Shown piece after piece: positions 28,176 through 40,138 of a stretch of 64,000 nucleotides of DNA; position 1 is the first letter of the stretch, and each line of letters begins with the position of its first letter. The position numbers and the translations under genes are program-made. The notes beneath the pieces were generated by a model, which was not told the origin of the DNA, did no database searches, and saw only the letters and a program-made list of their open reading frames with translations. Origin of the DNA: Punica granatum (Eukaryota > Streptophyta > Magnoliopsida > Myrtales > Lythraceae); NCBI RefSeq assembly GCF_007655135.1, contig NC_045134.1, forward strand, positions 7,832,982 to 7,896,981, written 5' to 3'.

Positions 28176-30766
28176 GTCCCTTATTGTATCAGTCAAAACA
28201 CAAATAAAATTAATGTAATTTACAATTAATTATGGTAATTACTCACATAATGATTACTTCTTCTTCTTCTTTTTCTGCTTTTGGCAGAGTACACATAATG
28301 AATACCAATTTTATGGTTTATTGACATTTAAATGTGTCATATTTGGTTATACGACGAGATAGAATCGTTGAATAATTTTTTAATAAAAAGATAATGAAAT
28401 TGTTCTTATTGAGTTTCGGCACCATGGTCTACACCAAAAAAAAGAGAGAGAGGATGAGATTGGAGGGAGTAATCTTCAGTTTATGAGGAAAAGGGTTAGA
28501 TAATCCACTTTCTTTTTCCTAATATAAACGAGAACGACCCACATAGCACTTCACTAAGGAACGTTGCATAAAATTCGGCTTTAATGGGTAATCTATACGT
28601 CTATATTATAGAACGATCTATTAATAATTTGACTTTCCTTTTCTTTTTTAGTCCATGCTTTAAATTATGAATATAATGGTAATTCGTAAAACTACTCACC
28701 CTCCTCTCTCACCCTATCTTCCTGTCTAAAAACTCTTGCAATTAATTGGTGTCCTTTTCCATTGATTAGCTTGTATATATTACCGTTATCAATTTAATCT
28801 TAACAATTCGTAGTTCCCCGTATAGTATTAATCTAAAAGGATTCGCACATAGCACCGGCATATGTCTTGTTAATTATAATCAATAATTTCCACGTACGAC
28901 GGATCGGCAATTCGGAAGCGGCAAGTGTGGCTAAAGGCAACCCGGCAGTGGCAAGTAAAGGGGGTCTGCTACCAGACGGCCAAGGACGATGATTTGGGCT
29001 GCTTTGCTCAACGCGGGATTTTACCACCTCAGTTTAGGCGGAGTTGTGGGCGGCCAAAACGGGCCTCGAGATGGCGTGTGAGCTACGATTTCGCTAACCA
29101 ATTTTAAAGTTATAGATTCCGAAGTAGTGACAGGGCATCTACTTTCCCATCAGATTGAAGGGGGCTAAAGAATTGCTATTTTAAGGGATATAATTATGAG
29201 ACTAATCATGATTGGACTGCAAGTTATACCTATCAATATTTTTGCGTATCAGTTACTGAAGTATGCGTCGTCTTTGCTGATAGAGGTGCATCGATTGTCT
29301 CTGCAGTTGCCTCGTCGAGGTCGACTTTCTATTATTTGGAAATGTTATTGGGATCTATATTGTTCTTGTCTTTGCAATTAATTGGCTTTAACCATTAACA
29401 AATTTTGAACTTCGATCCATAAATTCTTTTTTTTTAAAAAAAAGACAAATTACAGGGCTTAGTGCCCGTTTTGTTACCCAAAAATACAAATCCAACTTAA
29501 TATTCGAAGGAAAACAACCAAAATACGATGAATAAAATGCAACAATTACTCGGTCATATGAAAATCTTCAAAGTAAGCAGAAGAAGCAATCTTAGCTAAT
29601 GAAGTCAATCTTATAAATTTGTTAATAGCCACTAAACTCATATCCAGCACCACTCTATGTGTCTACACTTGTCAACATATTCACATATCGACTATATATC
29701 AGATGACAGTAGATATAATCCGATACGTAATTTTAAGCTAATTATTCTCTTCCATGGGGCGTAAAAACTTAAATTGGTTCCACTGAATAAATTATGGAAT
29801 GTTCGACGGTAACACATACGGGTTTGCCTTCGCCTTCTTCCTTTGCGGTTGGGCGATTTGATATTGAGAGGTAATCGAATACATCGGAGTGAGTATGTAT
29901 GAAGAGGTCATCCTCAACCACGGCAGTGACGATATTGTTTGGGTTCTCATGCACGATATCGCGCTATGCTTGAGGGCACAGATCTCTTCACATTGACTAG
30001 GCAATTCAAGAAGGCGAAATCCCGATAGTATGCATGCCCTGACGTATCAATTTTCAAAATTAGGCTCTCTAGGATTAATTTCAAAATCATATAATTTTGT
30101 TGGCAACCTCAAGCCCGTCCTCATTCCAACTTGCACGATGCAACATCAAGTCCGATGAATTTGATTGCCACTCTATCAACTTGCTCCCAGCTGTAAAAGA
30201 AGAGGGCTTGAAGGGAAAAAAAAGTGAGGGAGAATTTCGATAATTCAATCTAAATGTTTTAATTTTGATCTCAATCGCATGAAATTAGTTTTAGTTTTGA
30301 TCCCTCTAGTCTCGTTTAATTATAAAATTGACAAATTGGCTTGATTTGAGAACAGAATTGAAACCATGTGATTTTATATTTTAAAATTAAAACCTTTGAT
30401 TTTCATTTTTGAAAAATCGACATTTCACATGATTTTTATCTGCAATTTAGCCTTTTTCTGACTAGTGCCAAAAGGGAGAAAATAGAAATAGTGGCTCATA
30501 TATTCGTGTGCAAAGTATCCTCTTTTAAGTATAACTTCCTCTCTAAGGTAGGCTAAAAAAAAAGAAGGGGAAAGAAAGAACTTCCTCACTAAGGCTACAT
30601 CGTAATTTCCATTGCATGTTGACAAAAGATACAATTGTATACATAAGTTTAATATTTGATTTCAAAAAGAAAGTTCCACCCCACCAGTCTGCACAAATCA
30701 CAGGCAAATAGTAACTGTTGTATATGCAATTATTTACAAATGGGAATTTAAATATATATAAATGGC
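28176..30766. other. Intergenic, no recognised gene
   Basis: Mostly AT-rich. The short open frames at 28.8-29.4 kb and 29.8-30.0 kb resemble no protein family that I know. No RNA gene is seen. Confidence 0.45.
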
Positions 30767-33700
30767 TTCTTGGAATTGGAAGAAGCAGAATCTCCAGGAA
30801 GCAACAAAATCTCCGGGACCGGACGGACTGCCAACACTATTTTATCAGCAGTACCGGAGGATCATTGGGGAGGAGATCGTCCAAGCACTACTAAAACTTT
30901 TTCAGAGCTAATCATACATTTATTGCTCTTGTTCTTAAAGGTGAATCTGCTACTACTGTGCAAAATGTCTATCCTATAATCCTTCTCCAACATCTTGTAC
31001 AAAATCATCTCCAAAATCCTAGCTGCTTGGCCCAAGCTTGTACTGCCAAAAATCATCTCTCCCCTTCAATAAGCTTTCTTTACTCACAAAAACAGTAGTG
31101 ACAACTCCTTTATTGGCCAGGCTTATCCATTTTCTTAATCAATAATCTGGAAACAATCATTTTGCAGCCATTTTTTTTTTTATAATTGAAAGGCAAGGGA
31201 GAGGAAACCAGCATAGCAACCCCCTCTGGAGATCAGAGGGGCTCCACAGTTGCCATGGAATGTGTAAAGGGTTCAGTGAGACATAACCCACATAGGTCAC
31301 TATAATCCCACCAAAGCACACAGTGGTTATGGTGAACCGTCAAAGCGTACAGTGGACTAGAACAGTTCCCATAGGATAGATGACAAGGGTCTACTAACGC
31401 AAATGCTTTTGTGTTTGAATCAAGTCTCGACTCCTTGACCTCCCATTTGGAAGACAAAGTCCATTACCGGCTGGGCTACCACCTGGTGGTTCATTTTATA
31501 GCCATTAAAATCAACATGGAGAAGGCCTTTGACAAGGTGGAGCGGGAAACTCTTCTTGAAATCATGAGATGCCTCAGTTTTTTAGAAAGGTGGATTTTTT
31601 GGATTCACAAACGCATCTCTATAGTGTCTTATTCAGTTCTCGTTAATGGGAGCCCTCAAGGCTTCTCTGAGCCTTATCGTGGCATTCGATTAGGGGATCC
31701 TCTCTCACCCGTCCTATTCTTGCTCTTAATCGAATCTCTCTCTAGACTGCTTTTCCGAGAATAAAATGTGGGCAACATGAAAGGCATTAAAATAGGGAGA
31801 TTCACTCACCTTCTTTTCGTCGACGACCTCTTCCTCATTGCTGAAGCTTTCTCAACCAATTGGACCAAACTTTTCAATCTTCTCCAAACATACCAAAACT
31901 AGTCTGGCCAAAGCATAAACGGAGCAAAATCAGCTTTCTTTTTCAGCAGGAATATGCCAAACCAAACTAGAAATCGTCTTTGTCGGAATTTCAATCTCAA
32001 CAAAGGAAATGGGACTCTACTTACTTGGGTCTCCCTCTTCACATCCAGCAAGCTTGAACCTACTCTTTCATTCCTATTAGAGACAAAATTTCAAAGAAAC
32101 TCCAAGTTTTGAAAGCAAAAACTCTCTCTCAAGTTGCTAGGGGAGTCCTCATCCAAGCTATCGCCTCGGGCATTCCCTCATACACAACGAGCACCCTTCT
32201 CATCCCAAGTCCATTTGCTCATCCATTGACTCAATGCTTTCAAACTTTTGGTGGGGATTTTCTTCTCAGGGAAAGCCGAAAATGCACATCAAGTCTTGGG
32301 ATAGCATTTGCTCTCTTAAATCACATAGGGGTCTGGGTTTCCGTAGAATGTGGGACCACAATAGAGCCCTTTTAGCAAAACAAGCTTGGGCTATTACTCA
32401 AAACATGGATAGACCCCACATTCATCTCCTTCGAGCTCACTATCTCAACCATATTCCCTTCTTACATCACACCTCGAACTCCCAAGCCTTTCTATTTCTA
32501 GAAAGGAGCCTGCAGCACTAGGGACCTTCTGATCAAAGGTATCGGGAATGGCCTAAGCATCGACATGTGAGTGGACTCCTGGAACCCTAAAAACCCTTAC
32601 TTCAAACCCTATGACTGTTGCCCTGGAGTCAATTCTCAATATAGATAGGTTAGCGACTTGTTTTTTCTATGAACCAAAACTTGGAATCTCCCTCTACTTG
32701 AATCACTTTTTGACACGAATACTCTACAAGGCATTCTAAAGATCGAGTTAGACTCTCACTTCTTTCCTGATATATTACACTAGCCCCCTGCCTCCAATGG
32801 AGTGCTCTCCACCAAATCCACCTATATCATCGATCAGAAATAGAGATTTCGTTCCTCCCTTCTCACTCCTAACGAGTGGCCAAAATTGTGAAGGGCCGAG
32901 ATACATGCAAGGCATAAGCTTCTCTTATGGAAGCTCATCACTTACTCCCTCTCATCTTTTGACACCTTGCTTCTCTTATGGAAGCTCATCACTTGCTCCA
33001 TCCCAACTTCTGACACTTTGCTCCAAAGATTCCATAGCTCTTACTCTCAATGCTATCTCTGCCATAATGCTCCAGAAAGTGTTGACCACCCGTTCCTCTC
33101 TCGCCCCTTTTCTATCATAGTGTGGTTTATGTTCTCTTGGCCCATCAGAATTGAATCTCTTGGAATTTCCTCTTTGGTGGATTGAATCAAAATTCTACTG
33201 GGCATCAACTAGTCTTTGCAGCTTCTAGGAAATGATTTGGACAAATTCTTACTGCAAGCGGTTGTTTCTATGGATTTTCTTTGGCAAACCGGGAATTCAA
33301 ATGGGGAAACAGTGGCACTTCTTGATCCATTCGAATCAGCAAAAACTATTAATAGAAGAGCCGAGAACTACAAGGAAGCCTAGAGAGAACATAACCTAGA
33401 GTCATCCTCAAGAAGTCGGTTTGGCCACATCTCATTTTCCACTTTGACGCTGCTATCATACCTTGCAATACATGGCTTGGAGTTACCTGCACATCATCCA
33501 ATGGATCCCTCTTGCATGCTTGGACTTTTCGCTCAAGCAAACTCTACCCTCTCGAAGGGGAAGCAGTGGTTGCACTTGAAGTTATCAAGTGTGCCCCAAA
33601 AATGTAGACTAGTTAGTTGCTTCTTTCAAGCGATTCCATGGACGTGATTCGAGCTCTCTATGATCCTCATCAAACCTCAATACTGCAATATGACTCTCTC

Positions 33701-33975
33701 GTTGCTTTGCTTATTGATTCAGCTATTGACTGTCTATTCTTGCTTGATCACTGTGATGTATCTTTCTGTCCTAGATCTTCAAACTTTTTTTGCCTACAAT
33801 TTAGCTTCATGGGTAGCTTCGTCTGATCATTTTGGGGCCGGTTAACATCTTTGATCTCCTTGCGTCTGTTTTTGTTAGAGATGGAAATGTTGATAAGTCA
33901 TGATGTATTCTGATCCTCTAATCTGATGAATAAATACCTTTAAAGCAAAAAAAAAAAGATTTCTTGGGTATTTGG
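30767..33975 (+). mobile_element. Dead L1-type LINE (non-LTR retrotransposon)
   Basis: The plus strand encodes, in broken frames, reverse transcriptase motifs in order: SPGPDGLPTLFYQQY (about 30805), MEKAFDKVERE (about 31515), GIRLGDPLSPVLFLLLIESL (about 31680) and the catalytic LLFVDDLF (about 31810). A poorly preserved RNase H-like region follows near 33560-33800. The 3' end is GAATAAA-like sequence and an A11 tail (33947-33957). Candidate target duplications are TTCTTGGAATTGG at 30767-30779 and TTCTTGGGTATTTGG at 33961-33975. The 5' half (ORF1, endonuclease) is missing, as in a 5'-truncated insertion. Many stops and frameshifts show that it is old. Confidence 0.85.
31173..31490 (-). mobile_element. 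SINE-like element nested in the LINE, reverse orientation
   Basis: A 318-bp segment interrupts the LINE just before its MEKAFDKVE motif. It is flanked by a 16-bp duplication (31157-31172 and 31491-31506, two mismatches). The T-run at its left edge is a poly(A) tail read on the minus strand. The minus-strand head begins ACCACCAGGTGGTAGCCCAG and has a GAGTCGAGACTTGATTC block that could be a box B. Size, tail and target duplication fit a SINE, but the tRNA-like head is only partly convincing. Confidence 0.65.
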
Positions 33976-34410
33976 CCCCATTAACTTACCAAAAAAGAAA
34001 AAAGAAAAAATATATATTCATAAATGGGGATCTGATTATTCTCTTTATAAGATCATATTTTAGTCTTCGAATTTTATCTTGAGCATTAGAGATGTGACTT
34101 GAGATCACTCTAGGTTTCTTAATTTTATACCATTTCCCAATTTATGACTGCTTATTCTTTGCATGGATACATAATAGTTACTTGGTTGACATCATATTTT
34201 ACATTCATTTTATGTCCTTTTTTTTTTCTTTTGCAAGGATCGAGAATATATTTGCTAGTTTCATGGGATCTACATAAGGGTAGAAGAAGGAGAAATTCAG
34301 AATTTCTTATCCCTGAAATAAAATCCCAAGACCTACTGAAAAAATATAAGTGGATAAATTGTACCTGGAATTTTTTAGTTGTCGACCGAGCGTCCCACGT
34401 GTGGCGCCTC
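33976..34410. other. Short intergenic stretch
   Basis: AT-rich sequence between the LINE and the tandem repeat. Nothing is recognised in it. Confidence 0.4.
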
Positions 34411-34526
34411 TACTGGTATCCACACTAACTTTATTGACAGGTCTTCAAGATCAGCGGTGCTAGCGGTCTACTGGTATCCACACCAACTTGCTCAACAGGT
34501 TTTCGAGATCAACCGTGCTAGCGGCC
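34411..34526. repeat. 58-bp tandem duplication
   Basis: Two adjacent 58-bp units (34411-34468 and 34469-34526) both start TACTGGTATCCACAC and end GTGCTAGCGG. They differ at roughly a dozen positions. They sit next to the copia-like LTR and may be part of that element. Confidence 0.8.
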
Positions 34527-34559
34527 AACGCTCGAAGGAAACACCAGTACAACACCTAA

Positions 34560-35983
34560 AATTATTAGACTTGTGGAGCTATTTGAGTTGAACGATTCAA
34601 CCGATTTTTTTTTACTCATACACATACATGTATATATATGCACACACACATATATCACGTATATACATATGCACCTGAAGCCACCTCTTATATAAGTAGT
34701 TGAAGGGGCCTTATTTTGTTTCTTGGCCGATGTGGGATTACCAACAATATAGCCACTAAGTGCCATGTGGATGGCTAAAGTGTCACCACGCATGTGTACT
34801 ATATGTGGCCTTCCATGGATGAGCTAAATGGTATCTCTTGACTTGCCCATTTGTCACCACAAAAAGCCATGCATGTATAGAATATGTTCCAATTAATCTA
34901 ATAAACCGGGTTTAATTAATCAGCAAATTTAATCTCATTAAATGTCCGACTAATTGGTTGCACCTTAAATCATCTAATCTCTATTAGACGATTTTATTGT
35001 TTCAAAATATCCCATCAATTTAGTCGTCGTGTGACCCTGTAGGGTCCCGATTACGTTGACAGTAATATTGAAATCTCTATTTCAATGCTACAAACAGTGA
35101 GTGACATCTAGCAATGCATCACTACTACTCAAGTAATTGGAAAGTCAATTGCTCGACGAACTTGTTACCTATGTTACCATGCAGTATAATCCATTTGTCA
35201 TCTATATCGCTATTGAGCCTAAGGCACGGTCGATATAATTCTTGTATGGCTCAATCTCTTTTTCTTAGTTTACCGTGTAAATCTATCATAACAAATGAGT
35301 TCGATATCCCTATATCGACTCATTTGGGTATGCATACATTTTTAAACTCTGCTCACCAAGTGGTTGTGAGATATCATTCCGGTTATATAGAAGGAACAAA
35401 TTCTATTTTGGTCACTCACATTCTTCTCCATACTCTGTGGCATACCCAATAACTGCCTTTTTAACCAGCATTTTATGGTGGCATTTGACAGTATCAAAGC
35501 ATACGACATTATATGTAAGAATCAATGGTAACCTCAAGTCAAAGGACCACTACACCATAATCACTATGAGAATCGCCAATAACAATCACGTAATGACCTA
35601 TGTAGCAGTCTCATGGCGAGTCAGTCCAATATTCATTACTCCTAATGTATACCTGTAGTGTAACTTGATATCTTCACATCTATGACTTATGAGGCTTGGT
35701 CATCAAACAACACCCGCACTAGTCTAACTGCATTATTGTCGTTCTAATTAACGATAATATTCCAACCAGAGATGTTTAGGAATAGTGTTAAATAATCATA
35801 AGATCTTACAATCAAGTCACACTTGATGCCTATTGAACCTACTATTCCGATGACGTTATCATGTAAAATTAATATTTAGCACAATCCATACAATAACAAA
35901 AATGTCTCTTATTATAATGAAATACGTATTATATGACAGAACTGATAACATATTGCCTTTAAAACATACACCAATACCCAACA
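34560..35983 (-). mobile_element. Solo LTR of a copia-type retrotransposon
   Basis: On the minus strand the LTR would start at 35983 with TGTTGGGTATTGGTGTATG, the sequence that usually follows a GTGGGAGA polypurine tract in copia elements. It runs toward AATCCCACATCGGCCAAG (about 34721-34738) and a TATATAAG box shortly after (about 34690-34697), a common promoter layout in such LTRs. The sequence resembles a copia LTR family I remember as very frequent in dicot genomes. No polypurine tract or primer site remains at either side. The left boundary is uncertain. Confidence 0.55.
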
Positions 35984-36504
35984 ATATCTACATTTGATAA
36001 CATTCTTAAAAGGTTGGTATTTTCATAATTACCATATGGACTTATTTAACGAAATGTAAAAGGAAAAATTTGATCAGACACAGTTACGTTAAGCTTGTAA
36101 ACCATAGATCTCTTCTTAGTTCTTAGCATAAACTCACAAAAAATGCAAGAAAATCCTTTTCCGCTTAGCTATTTGTTTGAAACAATGGAATGGCACATGC
36201 AAGAGAATGTATAGCAACGGTGCACACACTTATCTGGTAACTAAAATATTTCGAATTCAATACTCATAGTGGGATTATCCATATCTATATATTAGCTATT
36301 AGAATTTCTATGTCACTAATAATAAAACCACTCTTATCTACAAATAATATAATCTTTTTAGGCTCAAACTTTGACTTAATAAGCATTATAAATGCATATG
36401 AAAAAACAAAGATAATGTGCCCAAACCATCATATCTTACATAAGATTACGATATTATTAAAGCGTCACAACATATATATTAAAGTATATCTTTTCACTAA
36501 TATG

Positions 36505-36680
36505 TGTTGGTTCAAACGGTTCAATACTTACTGTTTTGGTCCTTGAGGTTTTGAGTTTGAGTTTCGTGGATAGAGGAAATTCATACTGAAAGAGCTCTAC
36601 CCGTTTAGTGGGCCGATCCAGCTCGAATTGGATTAGTCGGGGCTCGTTGAATTTTCGGATATCAGGGTACACATTCAAAA
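36505..36680 (+). mobile_element. SINE-like copy 1
   Basis: Contains TTTGAGTTTGAGTTTCGTGG (box B-like) followed by GAAAGAGCTCTACCCGTTTA, GTGGGCCGATCCAGCTCGAA and TTAGTCGGGGCTC. The same order of blocks occurs in copy 2 at 36940-37080. The layout is that of a dispersed dicot SINE family. Boundaries are approximate and there is no clear target duplication. Confidence 0.5.
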
Positions 36681-36939
36681 AGTTTATATTTTCTAAAAAA
36701 ATAAGTATTGGTCTTTTATATTGAATAAATTTAAGTTCATTTTAAATAAAGAACAATAATAATATGATTGAAAATGAAGAGGATATTATAAGAGGATTTT
36801 GAGGGATTGTGTTCATAACAAGAGAGAAAAACTATAACATGTGTAGATAGATCTGATGATGATTCAAAAAATAATAGAGAAACAATGGTTTAGGTAAAGA
36901 AAGAATGCGAACTAATATAGATTGATTTTGGTGGATTGA

Positions 36940-37080
36940 CGTTAATTATTTTTAAGATTTTGGGTTCAAGTCTTACGGATGGATAAAATATACGATCGGG
37001 AGAGTTTACCTTTCAATGGATTGATTCGGTTCGAACTAAATTACTCAGTACTCTTTAAGTTTAAGATATCAAGGCACAAA
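36940..37080 (+). mobile_element. SINE-like copy 2
   Basis: A canonical-looking box B (GGTTCAAGTCT at 36963-36973) is followed by GGGAGAGTTTACC, GATTCGGTTCGAACT and AGATATCAAGGCAC. These match copy 1 block by block at perhaps 65-70 percent identity. It is old and too diverged to be active. Confidence 0.5.
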
Positions 37081-37702
37081 AAAAGAAGAAAGAATATGAA
37101 GGGAAAATAATTTCCTCTTTGGAAAGTTTTCTATTTGAGTAGTGCTACATCCTCCTATTCGCTCATTTATTATAGCGGAGAGATTCGCAGGTTCGCATGT
37201 TGACAAATTTTGGAGGAAAATGATTTTTCCTTTCTATTTCATTTTACAATAAAGAAACAGGAGATATATGGTAGCATTTTACTGCAGCATATCATTTAGC
37301 TAATGAAGAGTTCCAAAAATCAACTCTTCTTTAGCTTAATATATAAATTTTATTAGACCTACGAGTCTTCGTAACCAAAATAGAAAAAAATAATAACGGA
37401 ATAATATTCTCTTTTCATATTTTAGTCATCTAAATTTCACAATCTCCTTTCATTTTGAATTTTGACCGACGTATCTATTATCACAATAGTATTGCAGAGG
37501 ATCATCGAGATTCCTCTGATCTGAACATGACGCTTCCAAAATAGTACGCGGTTGGGCAACGAGCTCAAGCCGTTACCTATTCAGCCACGATGAAGACGAT
37601 ACTCCTAATTGATGTCCAATTGAGCACTAAATTATAATAGCGTGAAACTAACATATATATCGTGGTATGCAACTTCCCGGCTATATTTACAAAAATGTTT
37701 GT

Positions 37703-38034
37703 CTTTTTCGGCACGTGTCGTGTTTCGATTGGAAGGACCACCATAACAGGTTGGACCCGACTGCACACAGACCTTCGCCCAGAAGACCTTCCATGAGAAG
37801 CTGAAAACGCCTTCTTCCCTCTCCCTCACTCTCTCTCTTTCTCACTTCCCTCTTCACACTCATTCCGCTCTCTCTCTTTTGGAACGTGTCGTGTTTTGAT
37901 TGGGAGGACCACCATAACAGGATAGACCCGACTGCACACAGACCTTCTTCCCGCCCTCGAGACCTTCCCTGAGAAGCTGAAAACGCCTTCTTCCCTCTCC
38001 CCCCCTCACGCTCATTCCACTCTCCCTCTCTCAC
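37703..38034 (+). repeat. Tandem duplication (171-bp period) upstream of RDR6
   Basis: Two copies, about 37703-37875 and 37876-38034, share GTGTCGTGTTT, GACCACCATAACAGG, ACCCGACTGCACACAGACCT and AGAAGCTGAAAACGCCTTCT in the same order. The second copy ends just before the TATA-like sequences of RDR6. The first copy has a G-box core, CACGTGTC (37712-37719); the second reads AACGTGTC and has lost the palindrome. Both are followed by CT-rich tracts. Confidence 0.9.
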
Positions 38035-38039
38035 TTCCT

Positions 38040-40138
38040 TTTCTCATGTCTCTGCACAATATATAGCTATGTACGTTTGCATATAAGCCTCTGCTCATTC
38101 ACTGCCATTTCGCCTTCTCTCCTCCCTCTCCCTCTCTGTTCTCCCCGCGCATTTCTCTCTCCGGGTCACCACCGCCTCCCTTCTCCGATAGTCTGGCCCC
38201 GGCCTCCGATCAGTGAAAGCTCCACCGCGATTTCGAGGTAAGCCGAGACCCTTTTCCGCAGTTGCTCTGTTCATCGCCCCAATCGATCCTCTGGTTAGCT
38301 TTTGGATGCTCTAAGAACTGCGGATTGTCGTTGTTGTCATTGGGAACGTGAGACATTTGCTTCCTCTGAATGAGGTTGGAGAAAAACTGTTGACTGTTTG
38401 ATCAAGTATCAACCTTTGATGGTGTTCTGTCAGTTTCCTGTCTTCACCCTGTAGTTACTGCGTTCCCGTTTATAATTGATTCTTCCCTAGTACAGAGTTC
38501 GCCGTTAGAAATCAATCCTCTGTGCTTCCTTAATGATCGAAATGTTTTGCGTTTAGGAGAAGGGCTCTCGTTTTTCATTATAAATCAATAAGTAATTGAT
38601 TGTTCATGACTAAGATTTGATATTTCCTTGCATCTACTGCCCGTTGTTCTGGCAAAGTTGGTGCTCATCATATAATCGATTCAATTGTTTGTTTCTTCGG
38701 ATCAATCAATTGGGGTGCATTTCGTGTTTGTTATGGTTTGTAGACCAATCTCATTCTGTGTTATATTGGGACTGTCATGCTTGTAGACTGCTACATAGTT
38801 AGTGAGAAATTTGCATACTTCTCTCCGTTAATTGACAAAAAACTGAATTTGGGTCTGCGTAATCTCGTATAGCTTTGGAGTGTATTTTGTTGGGCATAGA
38901 TTATGCAGAAAAGTCGGTTTTTGCATGAGTTAATGGTACTAGGTGTGGTAGGATGCAGTGCTTGATTATCTCTAGTGTTGTGGAGTCGGGCATAGCCATT
39001 AGATAATTGCTTATGGAAACTGGAGTTTTTGCAACATAAAGAATCAGTCCGGAAGCTGTATGCTCTTCTATTGCTTTGAAGTCAATTGTCTCAATCAGTC
39101 TAGAACCTACATTTTCTGAAGGTGCGGTGACCTTGACAGGCTTAAAAGATGATTGCAGAGTGACGCATTAAAATTCCTTCATGTTTTTCATATTAACCAA
39201 GGATGATACTTTTTCTTGATTTGAAGCAACAGAAAATTGACCAAACGGGGACAGGGTATAGGGGAGGTATGGTTTTTCCGGATTTATGTACGATTTTTTT
39301 TAAAATTTATTTATTTTATCAACATTAGGTGTTTCTCATGACTGGTTGCTCTCTAGGATCAAGGGGGTTGCAGCTGTCATTAAAAAGAAATCTGATAGCA
39401 TGAAGTTGGGGGGCTCAATTTACCTCTTTTTTTGCCAAAAAATTTGTTTACATTTACTTTCAGTTTTTCCTGCACTAATTGCTCTTTGTAAAAGTATCTA
39501 GAATTCCGGCTCAACTGTGTACTTTCATTCCCAACTTTGACAACTTTAATTTTGGGAGCTGGCCGTGCAATGAAATAAGAAGTTTCATGCATCTTTTTTC
39601 AACAGTGTATCACTATTATCAGGATTTTCATTTACTTTTCTGTTCCATTATAATTGTTCATTCAGTTCTTTTTCACTCTTTTAATGGCTGGCGAGTAGGG
39701 AATAATCTTTATCTATAAAATGCAACCAAATCGTCCCTATTTAAAGTATTTACTTATTTAGCAATATAACTGAGCGGAATACAATATAGAGTAAGGGGAG
39801 AGGAATATATGGGTAATATAACGAATTTGGGTATTCTGAATGTTGTGGAGGTTGTCTCATGAACTGAGGTTTCATCAGACACTCTAACGTAAATTACTTC
39901 TTATGCTCCGATACCTTTATTAATCTCCGAATCCTCTATTCCTACTTAAAGGAACTAGAAAGGAGCTTGTTTACTTTATATATCTTGGAGGATATATATA
40001 ACTAAAAAGGACTTTGCAATAGAACTCCTATCATATTTGAAATGATCTGAACATGAAATGTGTATCTTTCATCATCTTTCTGATGGATATTTAAGCTCTT
40101 TATTGGGTTGAACAGGAGCAGACCAGGGATATATATAA
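38040..40138 (+). promoter_or_regulatory. RDR6 core promoter, leader exon and leader intron
   Basis: TATA-like sequences are at about 38058-38066 (ATATATAG) and 38080-38086 (ATATAAG). A CT-rich leader exon ends TTTCGAG|GTAAGC at 38237, and the acceptor TTGAACAG ends at 40115, giving an 1878-bp leader intron. The remaining 23 leader bases lead to the ATG at 40139. No upstream ATG is seen in the predicted spliced leader. The transcription start is inferred. Confidence 0.6.

Larger units (their letters stand above)
35984..37702. other. AT-rich intergenic DNA with SINE-like copies
   Basis: No gene is recognised. Two related SINE-like copies are listed separately. The remainder is AT-rich. Confidence 0.45.
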
